Positions 26,358 to 35,477 of a stretch of 64,000 nucleotides of DNA are shown in pieces (position 1 is the stretch's first letter; each line of letters begins with the position of its first letter). The DNA is taken from NCBI RefSeq assembly GCF_030323145.1, contig NZ_CP100470.1, forward strand, positions 4,257,001-4,321,000, read 5' to 3'. A model generated the notes under the pieces. It was not told the DNA's origin. It worked only from the letters and a program-made list of their open reading frames with translations, and made no database searches. The position numbers and the translations under genes are program-made. This stretch comes from Mesorhizobium sp. C432A (GTDB lineage: Bacteria; Pseudomonadota; Alphaproteobacteria; Rhizobiales; Rhizobiaceae).

Positions 26358-28178
26358 TCAGTTCGGCTTGCGCCACCATGTCGGCCATTGATAACCGAAT
26401 ATGGGTGTCTTTTTGGGATGATCCAGGTAATTCCAGTAAGCGAGCCATTGCTGCGCGTTGTACTGCATCGGCACCATGTAATTGCCGGAGATCAGCAATC
26501 GGTCGAGCACGCGCACGGCGGCGACATAGTCTTCCTTGGTCCGTGCTCTCAGCATCGCGTCGATCGCCGCGTCGACCGCCGGATCGGCGACGCCGGCCAG
26601 ATTGAATGAACCTTCTCTTTTGGCCTCTGAAGAACCCCAGCGAAGGTTCTGCTCCATACCGGGAGACAGCGAGTTGCTGAACCCGCTCGACCCGACAAGA
26701 ACCTCAAAGTCGAAACGCTGCTTGCGCGACTGGATCTGGTCGGCCTCGAGGCTGCGGATGGTCACCGCGATGCCGATCTTTTCCAGCGAGCGCTGATAGA
26801 TGGCGGCAAAGCGTTCCTCGTCCTGCGACGCCGTCAGGATCTCGAAACCGAACGGGTTTCCCTTGGGATCCAGCAGGACGCCATCCCTAACGGCGTAGCC
26901 CTGGCTCTTCAGCAGGTCGAACGCCAGCTTCAGCACCTTGCGGTCCTGGCCGGTGCCGTCATTCACCGGCGGGCGCCAGCTGCCGTCCATGACATCGGCC
27001 GGCACGCGGCCGGGGTAGGGCGCCAGCAGCGCCTTTTCCCTGTCGCTAGCGGGATGGCCGAGCGCGGAAAGTTCGGAATTCTGCCAGTAGCTCATCGTGC
27101 GCGTGTACTTGCCGCCGAACAGGTTCTTGTTGGCCCATTCGAAGTCGTAGAGCATGCCGAGCGCGCGCCGCACCTCCGGATTGGAAAACTTCTCCAGCCG
27201 CGTGTTGAACAGGAACCCGGTCACCACGGGCGGTATGCCGGTGTCGAAGGTCTCGGCGATCACCTCGCCGCGATGAAAGGCGGGAAAATCGATATCGCGC
27301 TCGCGCTTGACCGGATCGCCCTCATCGTAAATGGCGCAGATGCCTTTCTTGAACGCTTCCGTCTTGGCATTGGCGTTGAGGAAGTACTCGATGGTGATCT
27401 GGTCGTAATTGTCGAAGCCGCGCTTGGAAGGGATGTCCTTGCCCCAGTAATTCGGGTTGCGCTTGAACACGATGCGCTGTCCCGGCTGCACCTTGTCGAT
27501 GATGTAGGGACCGCTGCCGATCACCGGCTTCAACGTCGTCTTGTCGAAGGTATCCTTGTTGAAGGCGTGCTTTGGGATGATCGGCGTCAGCGCGATGATC
27601 AAGGGGGTCTCGCGATTGGCCTTGTCGTTGAAGGTGAAGCGCACGCTGTGATCGCCGGTCTTTTCGAGCTTGGCGATCAGGCTCATGCGATCCCTGTAGG
27701 GCGGGCGGCCCTTGTCGGTGAAGACATCGTAGGTGAACAGCACGTCATCCGGCGTCACCGGGTCGCCATCGGACCACTTTGCATTTGGGTTGAGATGGAA
27801 CTCGATCCACTTGCGCTCGGGATCCATATCGGCTGTGTCTGCGAGCAGGCCATAGAGGCTGAAGGCCTCGTCGTAGTTGCGCATCATCAACGGCTCGAAG
27901 ACGAGATTGCCGAAAATGAGGTCCTGCATGCCGCGCGCCGTGGTGCGCAGGCTCTTCAGGATGAACGGGTTCAGATTGTCGAAGCTGCCGACGACGCAGT
28001 AAGTGATGTTGCCGCCTTTCGGCGCATCGGGATTGACGTAGTCGAAATGCTGGTAGTCGGCTGGCAGCGCCGGCTCGCCCTGCATGGCGATGGCATGTTT
28101 CGGTTCCGACATCGCCACGCCGGGTGCAAAGGCGAAGAACGAAATTGCGGCGATCAGCCAAACAAGAATGCGGCCCAT
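26358..28178 (-). CDS. Extracellular solute-binding protein, YejA-like (family 5)
   Basis: 606 residues: signal peptide ending AMSEP, then a large two-lobed peptide-binding protein. The mature N-terminus HAIAMQGEPALPADY followed by FDYVNPDAPKGG is typical of YejA, and WIEFHLNPNAKWSDGDPV is the family 5 signature region. YejA delivers oligopeptides, such as microcin C in enterobacteria, to the YejBEF permease. No permease or ATPase genes stand beside it here, so its partners must be elsewhere. Upstream lies a divergent ialB-type gene. Confidence 0.88.
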   Translation of the reverse strand: MGRILVWLIAAISFFAFAPGVAMSEPKHAIAMQGEPALPADYQHFDYVNPDAPKGGNITYCVVGSFDNLNPFILKSLRTTARGMQDLIFGNLVFEPLMMRNYDEAFSLYGLLADTADMDPERKWIEFHLNPNAKWSDGDPVTPDDVLFTYDVFTDKGRPPYRDRMSLIAKLEKTGDHSVRFTFNDKANRETPLIIALTPIIPKHAFNKDTFDKTTLKPVIGSGPYIIDKVQPGQRIVFKRNPNYWGKDIPSKRGFDNYDQITIEYFLNANAKTEAFKKGICAIYDEGDPVKRERDIDFPAFHRGEVIAETFDTGIPPVVTGFLFNTRLEKFSNPEVRRALGMLYDFEWANKNLFGGKYTRTMSYWQNSELSALGHPASDREKALLAPYPGRVPADVMDGSWRPPVNDGTGQDRKVLKLAFDLLKSQGYAVRDGVLLDPKGNPFGFEILTASQDEERFAAIYQRSLEKIGIAVTIRSLEADQIQSRKQRFDFEVLVGSSGFSNSLSPGMEQNLRWGSSEAKREGSFNLAGVADPAVDAAIDAMLRARTKEDYVAAVRVLDRLLISGNYMVPMQYNAQQWLAYWNYLDHPKKTPIFGYQWPTWWRKPN

Positions 28179-28353
28179 GACCGTCTCCTTACTGGGCGGC
28201 TTGATGATTCGGAGTGCACCCTAACATGGCCCCGCGGCGCTCCGGCCAGATACATCAACCCAAATCGCACGACCCAAATTGCGAGGCCAAGAATTGCAGG
28301 CGGCGGGCTGGATTCGGCTGCTCATGCAGTGTAACACGCGCTCCGAAGTCATT

Positions 28354-28376
28354 CTGTTGCCTCAATTCGGCAACAG
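28354..28376. promoter_or_regulatory. Perfect dyad before the IalB-type gene
   Basis: CTGTTGCC and GGCAACAG, perfect 8-base arms around TCAATTC, 62 bases before the start of the IalB-type gene. It could be an operator or a leader hairpin. Confidence 0.45.
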
Positions 28377-28438
28377 GTAGCAGGACCACACGGCGCGAAG
28401 AAGCCGGTCCCGGGATCATTTGAGAGGAAATGCACGAC

Positions 28439-29062
28439 ATGACGAGCCTGAACAGCAACGCATACCGCCTTTCGGTCCTGGCCGCGGGCGTGGTCGGCTT
28501 TCTGGGCGCCGGACTTCCCACCGCTTCGGCACAGCAACAGATTCCGCAGGGTTGGTTCAAGGCCTGCACCAAGCAGGAAGATGTCGACATCTGCAATGTC
28601 CAGAACATCATCACTGCCGGCAACGGCCAGTTCGTCACCGGCGTCAGCCTGATCGAGTTGAAGGGCAAGGTAAACCGCAAGGTCTTCCAGGTCACGGTTC
28701 CCCCAGGTCGCCTGGTGCCCCCCGGCATCGCCCTGCAAATAGACGCCGGCAAGGCGACGAAGCTGGATTATGTCATTTGCTTCGCCGACCGTTGCGTTGC
28801 CGAAGTGCCGCTGACCGACGCGCTCGTCGCGTCCTTCAAGAAGGGACAGGCGATCACGCTGACCTCGATCAACTTCCAGAGTCAGCCAAATCCAATCAAG
28901 GTTGCCTTGACCGGCTTCAGCGGCGCCTTTGACGGCGCGCCGCTGCAGCAGTCGGACATCGAGGATCGGCAGAAAAAACTCCAGGATTTCGTCGTCAAGA
29001 ACAACCAGGACTTCGCCAAGAAGCTCAAGGACGAGCAGGCCAAGGCCAAAGCCGCCAACTAA
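28439..29062 (+). CDS. Invasion-associated locus B (IalB) family protein
   Basis: 207 residues: signal peptide ending ASAQQQ, then an IalB domain with the usual disulfide cysteines (WFKACTKQEDVDIC and VICFADRCVAE) and a charged helical tail rich in Lys, Gln and Asp. IalB proteins are periplasmic or outer-membrane associated; Bartonella IalB helps erythrocyte entry, but many free-living and symbiotic rhizobia carry paralogues of unknown role. I chose ATG 28439 since GAGAGG lies 11 bases before it, while it would be too close to ATG 28430. A terminator follows at 29088. Confidence 0.88.
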   Translation: MTSLNSNAYRLSVLAAGVVGFLGAGLPTASAQQQIPQGWFKACTKQEDVDICNVQNIITAGNGQFVTGVSLIELKGKVNRKVFQVTVPPGRLVPPGIALQIDAGKATKLDYVICFADRCVAEVPLTDALVASFKKGQAITLTSINFQSQPNPIKVALTGFSGAFDGAPLQQSDIEDRQKKLQDFVVKNNQDFAKKLKDEQAKAKAAN

Positions 29063-29087
29063 TCGCCGGGACAGATACCGGAGCGAC

Positions 29088-29115
29088 AAAAAGCGGGGTC
29101 ATGCCCCGCTTTTTT
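29088..29115 (+). terminator. Terminator after IalB-type gene
   Basis: Stem AAAAAGCGGGG / CCCCGCTTTTT with loop TCATG and a six-T run. The flanking A and T runs also make it usable in the other direction for hspQ, whose stop lies at 29144. Confidence 0.92.
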
Positions 29116-29143
29116 GTTGTCGTCACGTCGATGCAAGGTGATG

Positions 29144-29470
29144 TCAGTGTCTCGACTGGCGTTTCGGCTCATAGCGTCCGTCCGGCCGCTTGTCGAACAT
29201 CTCGCCGATCTGCGGATGCCGGACCGGTTCGCCCGATTGATCCTCGAGCAGATTCTGCTCGGAGACATAGGCAATGTATTCGGTTTCCGAGTTTTCAGCG
29301 AGCAGATGGTAGAACGGCTGGTCCTTGCGCGGCCGCACGTCGGCCGGGATGGCTTCGTACCATTCGTCGGTGTTGGCGAATTGCGGATCGACATCGAAAA
29401 TGATGCCGCGGAACGGAAACAGCCGATGACGAACCACCTGTCCGATCGAAAATTTGGCCGTTTTCATCAT
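29144..29470 (-). CDS. hspQ: Heat shock protein HspQ
   Basis: 108 residues with the YccV-like hemimethylated-DNA-binding fold: KFSIGQVVRHRLFPFRGIIFD at the start, then PFYHLLAE and YVSEQNLL, followed by IGEMFDKRPDGRY. In enterobacteria HspQ is a specificity factor for Lon protease and is degraded when acetylated. Length is that of the family. Two ATGs open the gene (29470 and 29467); an upstream GTG-type extension to 29548 lies in a palindromic spacer and is unlikely. Confidence 0.9.
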   Translation of the reverse strand: MMKTAKFSIGQVVRHRLFPFRGIIFDVDPQFANTDEWYEAIPADVRPRKDQPFYHLLAENSETEYIAYVSEQNLLEDQSGEPVRHPQIGEMFDKRPDGRYEPKRQSRH

Positions 29471-29487
29471 ACTCACCACTAAGCCTC

Positions 29488-29529
29488 TAGAGCGCCCGGC
29501 GTCCCCTCGAATGTGCGAAGAGCGCTCTA
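29488..29529. repeat. Palindromic intergenic element upstream of hspQ
   Basis: Inverted repeat TAGAGCGC / GCGCTCTA with 26 bases between the arms, just before hspQ. The arms are of a kind often met in rhizobial spacers; it may be a decayed dispersed palindrome or a regulatory site. Confidence 0.4.
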
Positions 29530-29691
29530 AGACTTTGAATTTACACACACCGTGGCCAAAAATCGAGCCCGACTTAGGTCTGGGATCAGGCTTTATTTGG
29601 CGCAGATAGCGTGTCAGTTCAATGCCGAAGCGCTTGACGCCCGATGAAGCTACGGGCTAGCCCGGTCCAGGGGTTTCGGGCCAGGGCAAAA

Positions 29692-30654
29692 ATGTCTGAC
29701 GTCGTCGGTCTTGTTCTTCCGTTCTTCGGGCTGATTTTCATCGGCTTTCTGGTCGCACGCATGACCAGGCAGCCGCTGGAGGCGCTTGGCTGGATGAACA
29801 CTTTCATCGTCTATGTCGCGCTTCCTGCCCTGTTCTTCCAATTGCTGGCCCGCACGCCGTTCGAACAGTTGACCGAATGGCGCTTCATCTTCGGCTCGGT
29901 ATTTTCCACCTACACGATCTTCTCGATCATGTTCGTATGGTCGGTGACGGCGTCGCGCGGCGAGATCGCCCAGTCGACGATCAAGGCGCTGGCCGCGGCC
30001 TACGGCAATATCGGCTATATGGGGCCGGGGCTGGCGCTGCTCGCCTTCGGCGAACAAGCGGCGGTTCCCGTCGCGCTGATCTTCTGCTTCGAAAATATCA
30101 TGCATTTCGCCATCGCGCCGATGATGATGGCGCTGTCGGGCGACGACAAGACATCGCCGTGGCGGCTCATCCTCGGCGTAGTCAGGAAAATCGTCCTGCA
30201 CCCGTTCATCATCGCGACCGCGCTTGGCGTCGGCGCCGCCTATCTCGGCTTTCACCCACCGCAGCCGGTCGATCGCCTGCTCGAATATCTGTCTCGGGCG
30301 GCCGCCCCTTGCGCCCTGTTTGCCATGGGCGTGACGCTTGCGCTCCGGCCCCTCAACCGCGTGCCGCATGAGTTGGCGTCGATCGCGGCGCTGAAGCTGA
30401 TCCTGCATCCATCGCTCTGCTACGTCGTGCTGAGCTGGATCGGGAACTTTTCCGAAATCTGGGTTTTTTCAGCCGTGCTTTTGGCGGCATTACCGACTGC
30501 AACCAACGTCTTCGTCATCGCCCAGCAATATGGCGTCTGGGTGCAACGCGCCTCGGCCAGCGTCATGATCACCACCTGTCTCTCGGTGCTGACGGTGACC
30601 GGGCTGCTCTACATGATCCGCCACGGCATCTTACCGCCGGACCTGTTTCCCTGA
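29692..30654 (+). CDS. AEC family transporter
   Basis: 320 residues, about ten membrane helices arranged as two inverted halves of five. The N-terminal LVLPFFGLIFIGFLVAR and the middle AAYGNIGYMGPGLALLAFG, with its conserved Asn-Gly break, are typical of the auxin efflux carrier superfamily. Bacterial members move malonate, malate or related organic acids; the substrate is not evident. The start MSDVVGLV at 29692 is preferred over a TTG/ATG extension to 29644. Its last 24 bases overlap the convergent UbiH-type gene. Confidence 0.88.
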   Translation: MSDVVGLVLPFFGLIFIGFLVARMTRQPLEALGWMNTFIVYVALPALFFQLLARTPFEQLTEWRFIFGSVFSTYTIFSIMFVWSVTASRGEIAQSTIKALAAAYGNIGYMGPGLALLAFGEQAAVPVALIFCFENIMHFAIAPMMMALSGDDKTSPWRLILGVVRKIVLHPFIIATALGVGAAYLGFHPPQPVDRLLEYLSRAAAPCALFAMGVTLALRPLNRVPHELASIAALKLILHPSLCYVVLSWIGNFSEIWVFSAVLLAALPTATNVFVIAQQYGVWVQRASASVMITTCLSVLTVTGLLYMIRHGILPPDLFP

Positions 30655-31842
30655 ACCGCCGGTAAGCGCCGCAAAGCCGCTGCCCGGCCTCAAGCCTTCG
30701 CGCATGAAAAAGGCGCGCAGCGGCGCGAAACTGCCGAGCACATTGAGGCCGGCGCTGCGTGCCATCTGCGCCGGCAACATGTCCGACAGCAACGACATGT
30801 TAAGCAGATTGACCGCGCCCGAACGCGCCAGAACGTCGGGACGGCGCCTGGAATCATAGGCGGCCAAAGCCCTTGCGGCGCCAGGGTCGCCGCGATTTTC
30901 GCGTGCGATTCCAATCAGATCCTCAACGTCCCTGATGCCGAGGTTGAGACCTTGGGCTCCGATCGGCGGGAACACATGTGCAGCCTCGCCGACCAGCGCC
31001 ACACGGTTTTGCGCGAAGCGCCCCGGTGATGCCGCTGAAAGCGGGTAAATTTGTCGGCCGGGCTCAACCGACACCCGGCCCAGCATCGACTGCATCTGCT
31101 GCTCGACACGCTCGGAAAGTGTCACGTCATCGAGTGCGGCGAGGTCCTTCGCCGTCTCCGGTTTCACCACCCAGACGAGGCTGGAGCGGTTGCCGGGCAG
31201 CGGTACCTGGGTGAACGGCCCGGTCTCTGTGTGGAACTCGGTCGAGGTGAAACCATGCTCGCTGCGATGGCCGAAATTCAGCACCAGCGCCGCTTGGCGG
31301 TAGGATCGCACCGAGGCCACTATGCCCGCCGCCTCACGCGCCGGCGACAGGCGCCCATCGGCAGCGACCGCGAGCGAGGCCGAGACTTCGCGGCCATCAG
31401 CCAAAACGGCATGCGCCTGATCGGCGTCCAGACGCCAACTCTCGACCATCGACGTCAGCCATTCGATGCCGGAATGTGCCGCGACGGACTTGGCCAGCGT
31501 CGGGTTCAGCTCACTGTTGGGCAGGTTGAGCCCGAACTGCTCCTCGCCGATCTCCATGGCGCGAAAAGTCACCACCGGGCTGCGGATCAGCCGGCTGGTC
31601 GCATCGACGATGCGCATGACCTTCAGCGGCGCGGCCTTCGGCGCAAGTTCGGCCAGCACGCCCAGCCGATCGAGAACCTTGAGAGCAGGGTTCATCAGCG
31701 CCGTGGTCCGGCCATCGGGCCCGCCTGCTTCGGGTCCGACCAGGGTTACCGGAAAGCCCGCCTCGGCGAAACCGAGCGCCGCGATCAGTCCGGCAGGGCC
31801 GCTGCCGGCTACCAGTATCCGTGCTGTCTCGCGATGATCCAA
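30631..31842 (-). CDS. UbiH/COQ6-family FAD-dependent monooxygenase
   Basis: 403 residues. Nucleotide-binding GSGPAGLIAALGFAEAG at the start (the family's GxGxxG), an NAD(P)H/FAD motif around AADGRLSPAREAAG, and the second FAD motif RVALVGEAAHVFPPIGAQG with GLNLGIRDVEDL. This layout is that of the ubiquinone biosynthesis hydroxylases UbiH, UbiF and UbiI, which hydroxylate the quinone ring using O2; which ring position is not decidable. Convergent with and overlapping the AEC gene. Confidence 0.88.
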   Translation of the reverse strand: MDHRETARILVAGSGPAGLIAALGFAEAGFPVTLVGPEAGGPDGRTTALMNPALKVLDRLGVLAELAPKAAPLKVMRIVDATSRLIRSPVVTFRAMEIGEEQFGLNLPNSELNPTLAKSVAAHSGIEWLTSMVESWRLDADQAHAVLADGREVSASLAVAADGRLSPAREAAGIVASVRSYRQAALVLNFGHRSEHGFTSTEFHTETGPFTQVPLPGNRSSLVWVVKPETAKDLAALDDVTLSERVEQQMQSMLGRVSVEPGRQIYPLSAASPGRFAQNRVALVGEAAHVFPPIGAQGLNLGIRDVEDLIGIARENRGDPGAARALAAYDSRRRPDVLARSGAVNLLNMSLLSDMLPAQMARSAGLNVLGSFAPLRAFFMREGLRPGSGFAALTGGSGKQVRR

Positions 31843-31937
31843 ATTGGACTTCCAGTTTGCGATGCAGGTGTCTACCCATGGATATAGGTCAGACCATGCG
31901 GCTTGATCAACGCGGCGATTAGGCTCATTCGGTTGTC

Positions 31938-32825
31938 ATGACCGGCCAGCAGGACGATTTCAGCCATCTCGACCGCGCCGGCCGCGCCACGGCAAGCCTG
32001 GCCCGCAGCCCCCGCCTGACGGTCAACATCGCCATCGTCGGCGGCATTCTGCTCGCCTGGTTCATTCTCGGCGCCATGGCGATCCGCGGCGCCGAAGGCC
32101 GGCTCCCCGGCGTACCAGGCGATGTGGTCCTGCGATATCTGCCGCAACTGCCGCTGCCGGATGTCCTCGACCGCTTCTTCGGCATGTGCCTGATGCCCGC
32201 ACCACTTGATGCCGGCGGCGCACCGGTTCTGGCGCTGATCGTGATGTGGTTTTTGATGGCCGTGGCGACGATGCTGCCGTCGGCGGCGCCGATGATCCGT
32301 ACCTATTGTGAAATCGCCGACACCGCCCGCATCAAGGGCGAGCCGGTGGCCCACCCGCTGGTCCTGGTCGCCGGCTACCTCTCGACATGGCTTGTCGCCT
32401 CTATCGGCTTCGCGGTGCTGACGTTGCTCGTCCACGCATTTGCGTCCTCCGCTCGATTGCTCGATGCGGTGAGCGGCCTTGCCGCGGCGGCCGCGCTGCT
32501 GGTTGCCGGCCTCTACCAGTTCAGCAGCCTCAAGCAGGCCTGCCTGACAGAATGCCGGAACCCGTTCTCGACACTGTTTTCCAACTGGAGCGCGGAGCCG
32601 GGTGGCATCTTCCGGCTAGGGCTGAAGCAGGGCCTGTGGTGCCTCGGCTGCTGCTGGGCGCTGATGCTGGTGATGTTTGCCGTCGGCGCGATGAACGTGT
32701 TCTGGATGGCGCTGATCGGCCTGTTCACCTTGATCGAAAAACAGACCACCGGCAGCCTTCCAACCCGAGTGGCCGGTGCGATACTGCTTGTCTGGGCAGT
32801 CGCCCTGCTAGTAGTCTCGGCATGA
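31938..32825 (+). CDS. DUF2182 integral membrane protein
   Basis: 295 residues, seven or so membrane helices. The features of DUF2182, a predicted metal-binding membrane family, are visible: MWFLMAVATMLPSAAPMI and YQFSSLKQACLTECRNPF, with CLGCCWALML in a later helix. Cys and Met residues in and near the membrane could bind copper or another soft metal. Only 14 bases separate it from the DUF1326 gene, whose product is Cys-rich, so the two are likely a functional pair; pcs follows with a 4-base overlap. Confidence 0.85.
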   Translation: MTGQQDDFSHLDRAGRATASLARSPRLTVNIAIVGGILLAWFILGAMAIRGAEGRLPGVPGDVVLRYLPQLPLPDVLDRFFGMCLMPAPLDAGGAPVLALIVMWFLMAVATMLPSAAPMIRTYCEIADTARIKGEPVAHPLVLVAGYLSTWLVASIGFAVLTLLVHAFASSARLLDAVSGLAAAAALLVAGLYQFSSLKQACLTECRNPFSTLFSNWSAEPGGIFRLGLKQGLWCLGCCWALMLVMFAVGAMNVFWMALIGLFTLIEKQTTGSLPTRVAGAILLVWAVALLVVSA

Positions 32826-32839
32826 CGGGGGATAATTCC

Positions 32840-33453
32840 ATGGCAGAGCAAGGCTGGGCAATGAAAGGAGAGCTCGTACTCTCCTGCAATTGCACGGTTT
32901 TTGTCCTTGCGTACTGTCGCTTGGCAGCCATCCGCCGACGGAGGGTTATTGCCAGACCTGGGCGGGCTTCCGCATCGACGCAGGCCATTTCGGCGAGGTC
33001 GACCTGTCCGGCCTCAATCTCGGTCTGGTCATGGAAATCCCAGGCTATATGAGCCGCGGCAACTGGACCGCAGGCCTGTTCATCGACAAGCAAGCCTCCG
33101 TCTATGCGGTGAAAGCGCTGACCAGGATCTTCACCGGGAAGGCCGGCGGAACCACCGCGCTGTTGTCGATCCTTGTCGGCAAGTTCCTCGGCGTCGAGCA
33201 GGTGCCGATCACCTACGAGACGCGTGACAAGACCCGTATTTTCCAGATACCGAAGATCATCGACGGGGCGGTCACACCGATTCCCGGCAAGGATCGCGAG
33301 AAGGATACCGTGATCGGCAACTCGGAATACTGGATCGCGCCGGAGATCATCGTGGCCAGGTCCGATAAGAGCAAGATGCGGGCTTTCGGCCGCAACTGGA
33401 ACTTTGCCGGCCGCTCGGCCGAAATCTGCAAACTGGATTGGCGGGGCCCGTGA
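32840..33453 (+). CDS. DUF1326 protein, frame broken by one missing T
   Basis: About 204 residues once repaired. The ATG at 32840 gives a reading that reaches the metal-ligand-like motif CNCTVF and then leaves the family sequence. The expected continuation CPCVLSLG, then YCQTWAGFRID, is found in the next frame and runs to the stop at 33453. Adding one T to the T5 run at 32898-32902 restores a single open frame. DUF1326 proteins have a CxC...CPC cluster and usually accompany DUF2182 membrane proteins; function unknown. The TGA overlaps the GTG of pcs. The break resembles a homopolymer undercall rather than decay, since the rest is intact. Confidence 0.8.
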
Positions 33454-34280
33454 GCAAGAACACAACGGCCAGAAACGCCGCCAAAAAGATCACCGACCGG
33501 ATACCCAGGCCGAAGAAAAAGGTCACCTGGCCGCAGGCGCGGGCATTCTCGGTGCATCTGTTGACCGCGTCTGGCTCGTTCCTGGCTTTCCTGTCGCTGG
33601 TGGCGGCAAGCGAGCAACGCTGGACGGCGATGTTCTGGTGGCTGGGGTTGGCGCTGTTCGTCGACGGCATAGACGGGCCGATCGCGCGCAAGCTCGAGGT
33701 CAAGGAGATTTTGCCGACCTGGTCGGGCGAGCTCCTCGACAACATCATCGACTATGTCACTTACGTGCTGATCCCGGCCTTCGCACTCTACCAGCGCGGC
33801 TTCATGGGCGAAGGGCTGTCGTTCCTGTCGGCGGCCATCATCGTGGTGTCCAGCGCCATCTATTATGCCGACACCGGAATGAAGACGAAGGAGAACTTCT
33901 TCAAAGGCTTTCCGGTGGTCTGGAACATGGTCGTGTTCACGCTGTTCGTCATCGAGCCCGGACAGTGGGTGTCCTTCGGCGTCGTCGTGGCGGCCGGCAT
34001 CCTGACCTTCGTGCCGATCAACTTCATCCATCCCGTGCGGGTGGTGCGGCTGCGGCCAATCAATCTTGGCATGACGCTGCTCTGGTGCGCTTTCGGTGCG
34101 CTGGCGCTGGCGCAGGCGGCCCTTGCCGCCTTCTACGACCAGATCGGCGTTTTGGGCGAACAGGTCGGCGTCTTTACCAAGGTCGGCATCACCATCACCG
34201 GACTTTACCTCGCCTGCATCGGCGGTATCATGCAGTTCTTCCCCAAACTCGGCGCCAAGCCGGACACTAAGAAAGCCTGA
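33450..34280 (+). CDS. pcs: Phosphatidylcholine synthase
   Basis: 276 residues, about eight membrane helices. It joins CDP-diacylglycerol and choline to give phosphatidylcholine and CMP in the inner membrane, the pathway special to rhizobia and related bacteria. The CDP-alcohol phosphotransferase motif reads DGIDGPIARKLEV, then GELLDNIIDYVTY, the Pcs version with its extended spacing and metal-binding Asp residues. The GTG at 33450 overlaps the TGA of the DUF1326 gene (GTGA), suggesting translational coupling with DUF2182-DUF1326. A TTG at 33438 is a less likely start. Confidence 0.94.
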   Translation: MSKNTTARNAAKKITDRIPRPKKKVTWPQARAFSVHLLTASGSFLAFLSLVAASEQRWTAMFWWLGLALFVDGIDGPIARKLEVKEILPTWSGELLDNIIDYVTYVLIPAFALYQRGFMGEGLSFLSAAIIVVSSAIYYADTGMKTKENFFKGFPVVWNMVVFTLFVIEPGQWVSFGVVVAAGILTFVPINFIHPVRVVRLRPINLGMTLLWCAFGALALAQAALAAFYDQIGVLGEQVGVFTKVGITITGLYLACIGGIMQFFPKLGAKPDTKKA

Positions 34281-34298
34281 CCGCAGGAAAGCCCACAA

Positions 34299-35276
34299 AT
34301 GTCCAAAGCAATCCGTATCCACGCCCATGGCGGTCCGGAAGTCCTGACCTATGAAGACGCCGATCCGGGGCAACCCGGCGCCGGGCAGATCCTGGTCAGG
34401 CACACCGCGATCGGCCTCAATTTCATCGATGTCTATCACCGCATCGGCCTCTATCCGCCGCCCGGCGGCTTCCCGCTGATCCCGGGCGGCGAGGCGGCAG
34501 GTGTGGTTCTCGAGGTCGGCGCAGGCATCGACTGGCTGAAGCCGGGCGACCGCATCGCCTATGCCGTCAATGTCGGTGCCTATGCCGAACAGCGCATTGT
34601 CGCCGCCGACCGCGTGGTCAAGGTACCGGACCGCATCAGCGACGAACAGGCCGCCGGCATGATGCTTAAAGGCATGACGGCGGAGTATCTGTTGCGCCGG
34701 ACCTTCAAGGTGAAGGCAGGCGACACCATCCTGTTTCATGCCGCCGCCGGCGGCGTCGGGCTGATCCTGGGACAATGGGCAAAACATCTCGGCGCCACCG
34801 TGATCGGCACGGCAAGCTCAACCGACAAGATCGAGCTCGCCAAGGCGCATGGCTTCGACCATGTCATCAACTACAAGGAGCAGGATTTCGTCGCCGGCGT
34901 CGCCGCCATCACCGGCGGCAAGAAATGTGACGTCGTCTACGATTCGGTCGGCAACGACACATTCCCGGCCTCGCTCGACTGTCTGAAGCCGCTCGGCATG
35001 TTCGTCTCTTTCGGTCAGTCCTCTGGACCGATCCCGCCATTTTCGATGTCGGTGCTGGCGCAGAAGGGCTCGCTGTTCGCTACCAGGCCGACGCTGTTCG
35101 TCTACAACGCCAAGCGTGAAGACCTCGAAATCTCCGCCGCGGCATTGTTCGATGTGGTGTTGAGCGGCGCGGTCGAGATCAAGATCAACCAGCGCTATGC
35201 GCTGAAGGACGCCGGCAAGGCGCAAGCCGATCTCGAAGGGCGCAAGACCACGGGTACGACAATACTGATCCCCTGA
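34299..35276 (+). CDS. NADPH:quinone oxidoreductase (zeta-crystallin type)
   Basis: 325 residues, zinc-free medium-chain dehydrogenase/reductase. The quinone reductase features are present: IGLNFIDVYHRIGLYP at about 40-55, PGGEAAGVV, and the NADPH motif AAAGGVGLILGQWAK near 150. There are no zinc-ligand cysteines. It resembles E. coli QorA, which reduces quinones by one electron with NADPH. It begins 18 bases after pcs and may be cotranscribed with it. Confidence 0.9.
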   Translation: MSKAIRIHAHGGPEVLTYEDADPGQPGAGQILVRHTAIGLNFIDVYHRIGLYPPPGGFPLIPGGEAAGVVLEVGAGIDWLKPGDRIAYAVNVGAYAEQRIVAADRVVKVPDRISDEQAAGMMLKGMTAEYLLRRTFKVKAGDTILFHAAAGGVGLILGQWAKHLGATVIGTASSTDKIELAKAHGFDHVINYKEQDFVAGVAAITGGKKCDVVYDSVGNDTFPASLDCLKPLGMFVSFGQSSGPIPPFSMSVLAQKGSLFATRPTLFVYNAKREDLEISAAALFDVVLSGAVEIKINQRYALKDAGKAQADLEGRKTTGTTILIP

Positions 35277-35327
35277 CGGAGGTTTGCCTTCCTTTCAGTG
35301 CTTTGCCGCGGCGCCCAGGCACTGTTT

Positions 35328-35359
35328 GCACGAAAAACCGGTCGGTCGGTTTGTTGTGC
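35328..35359. promoter_or_regulatory. 32-bp imperfect dyad before nucleoside ABC operon
   Basis: GCACGAAAAACCG (35328-35340) and CGGTTTGTTGTGC (35347-35359) pair at 11 of 13 positions around GTCGGT. It lies 51 bases after the quinone reductase stop and about 120-150 before the ABC ATPase start. No T run follows, so an operator is at least as likely as a terminator. Confidence 0.5.
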
Positions 35360-35477
35360 GAAACGGGTCTATCTTTACCCCTTGAGTTTCCGCTGAAATT
35401 CTTGAAGCTCTTTCAAGGTGGGTGCTGCTTTCGCACGAGAGCGGCCAGCGCATACGATGTTGGCGGGAACACAGAAC

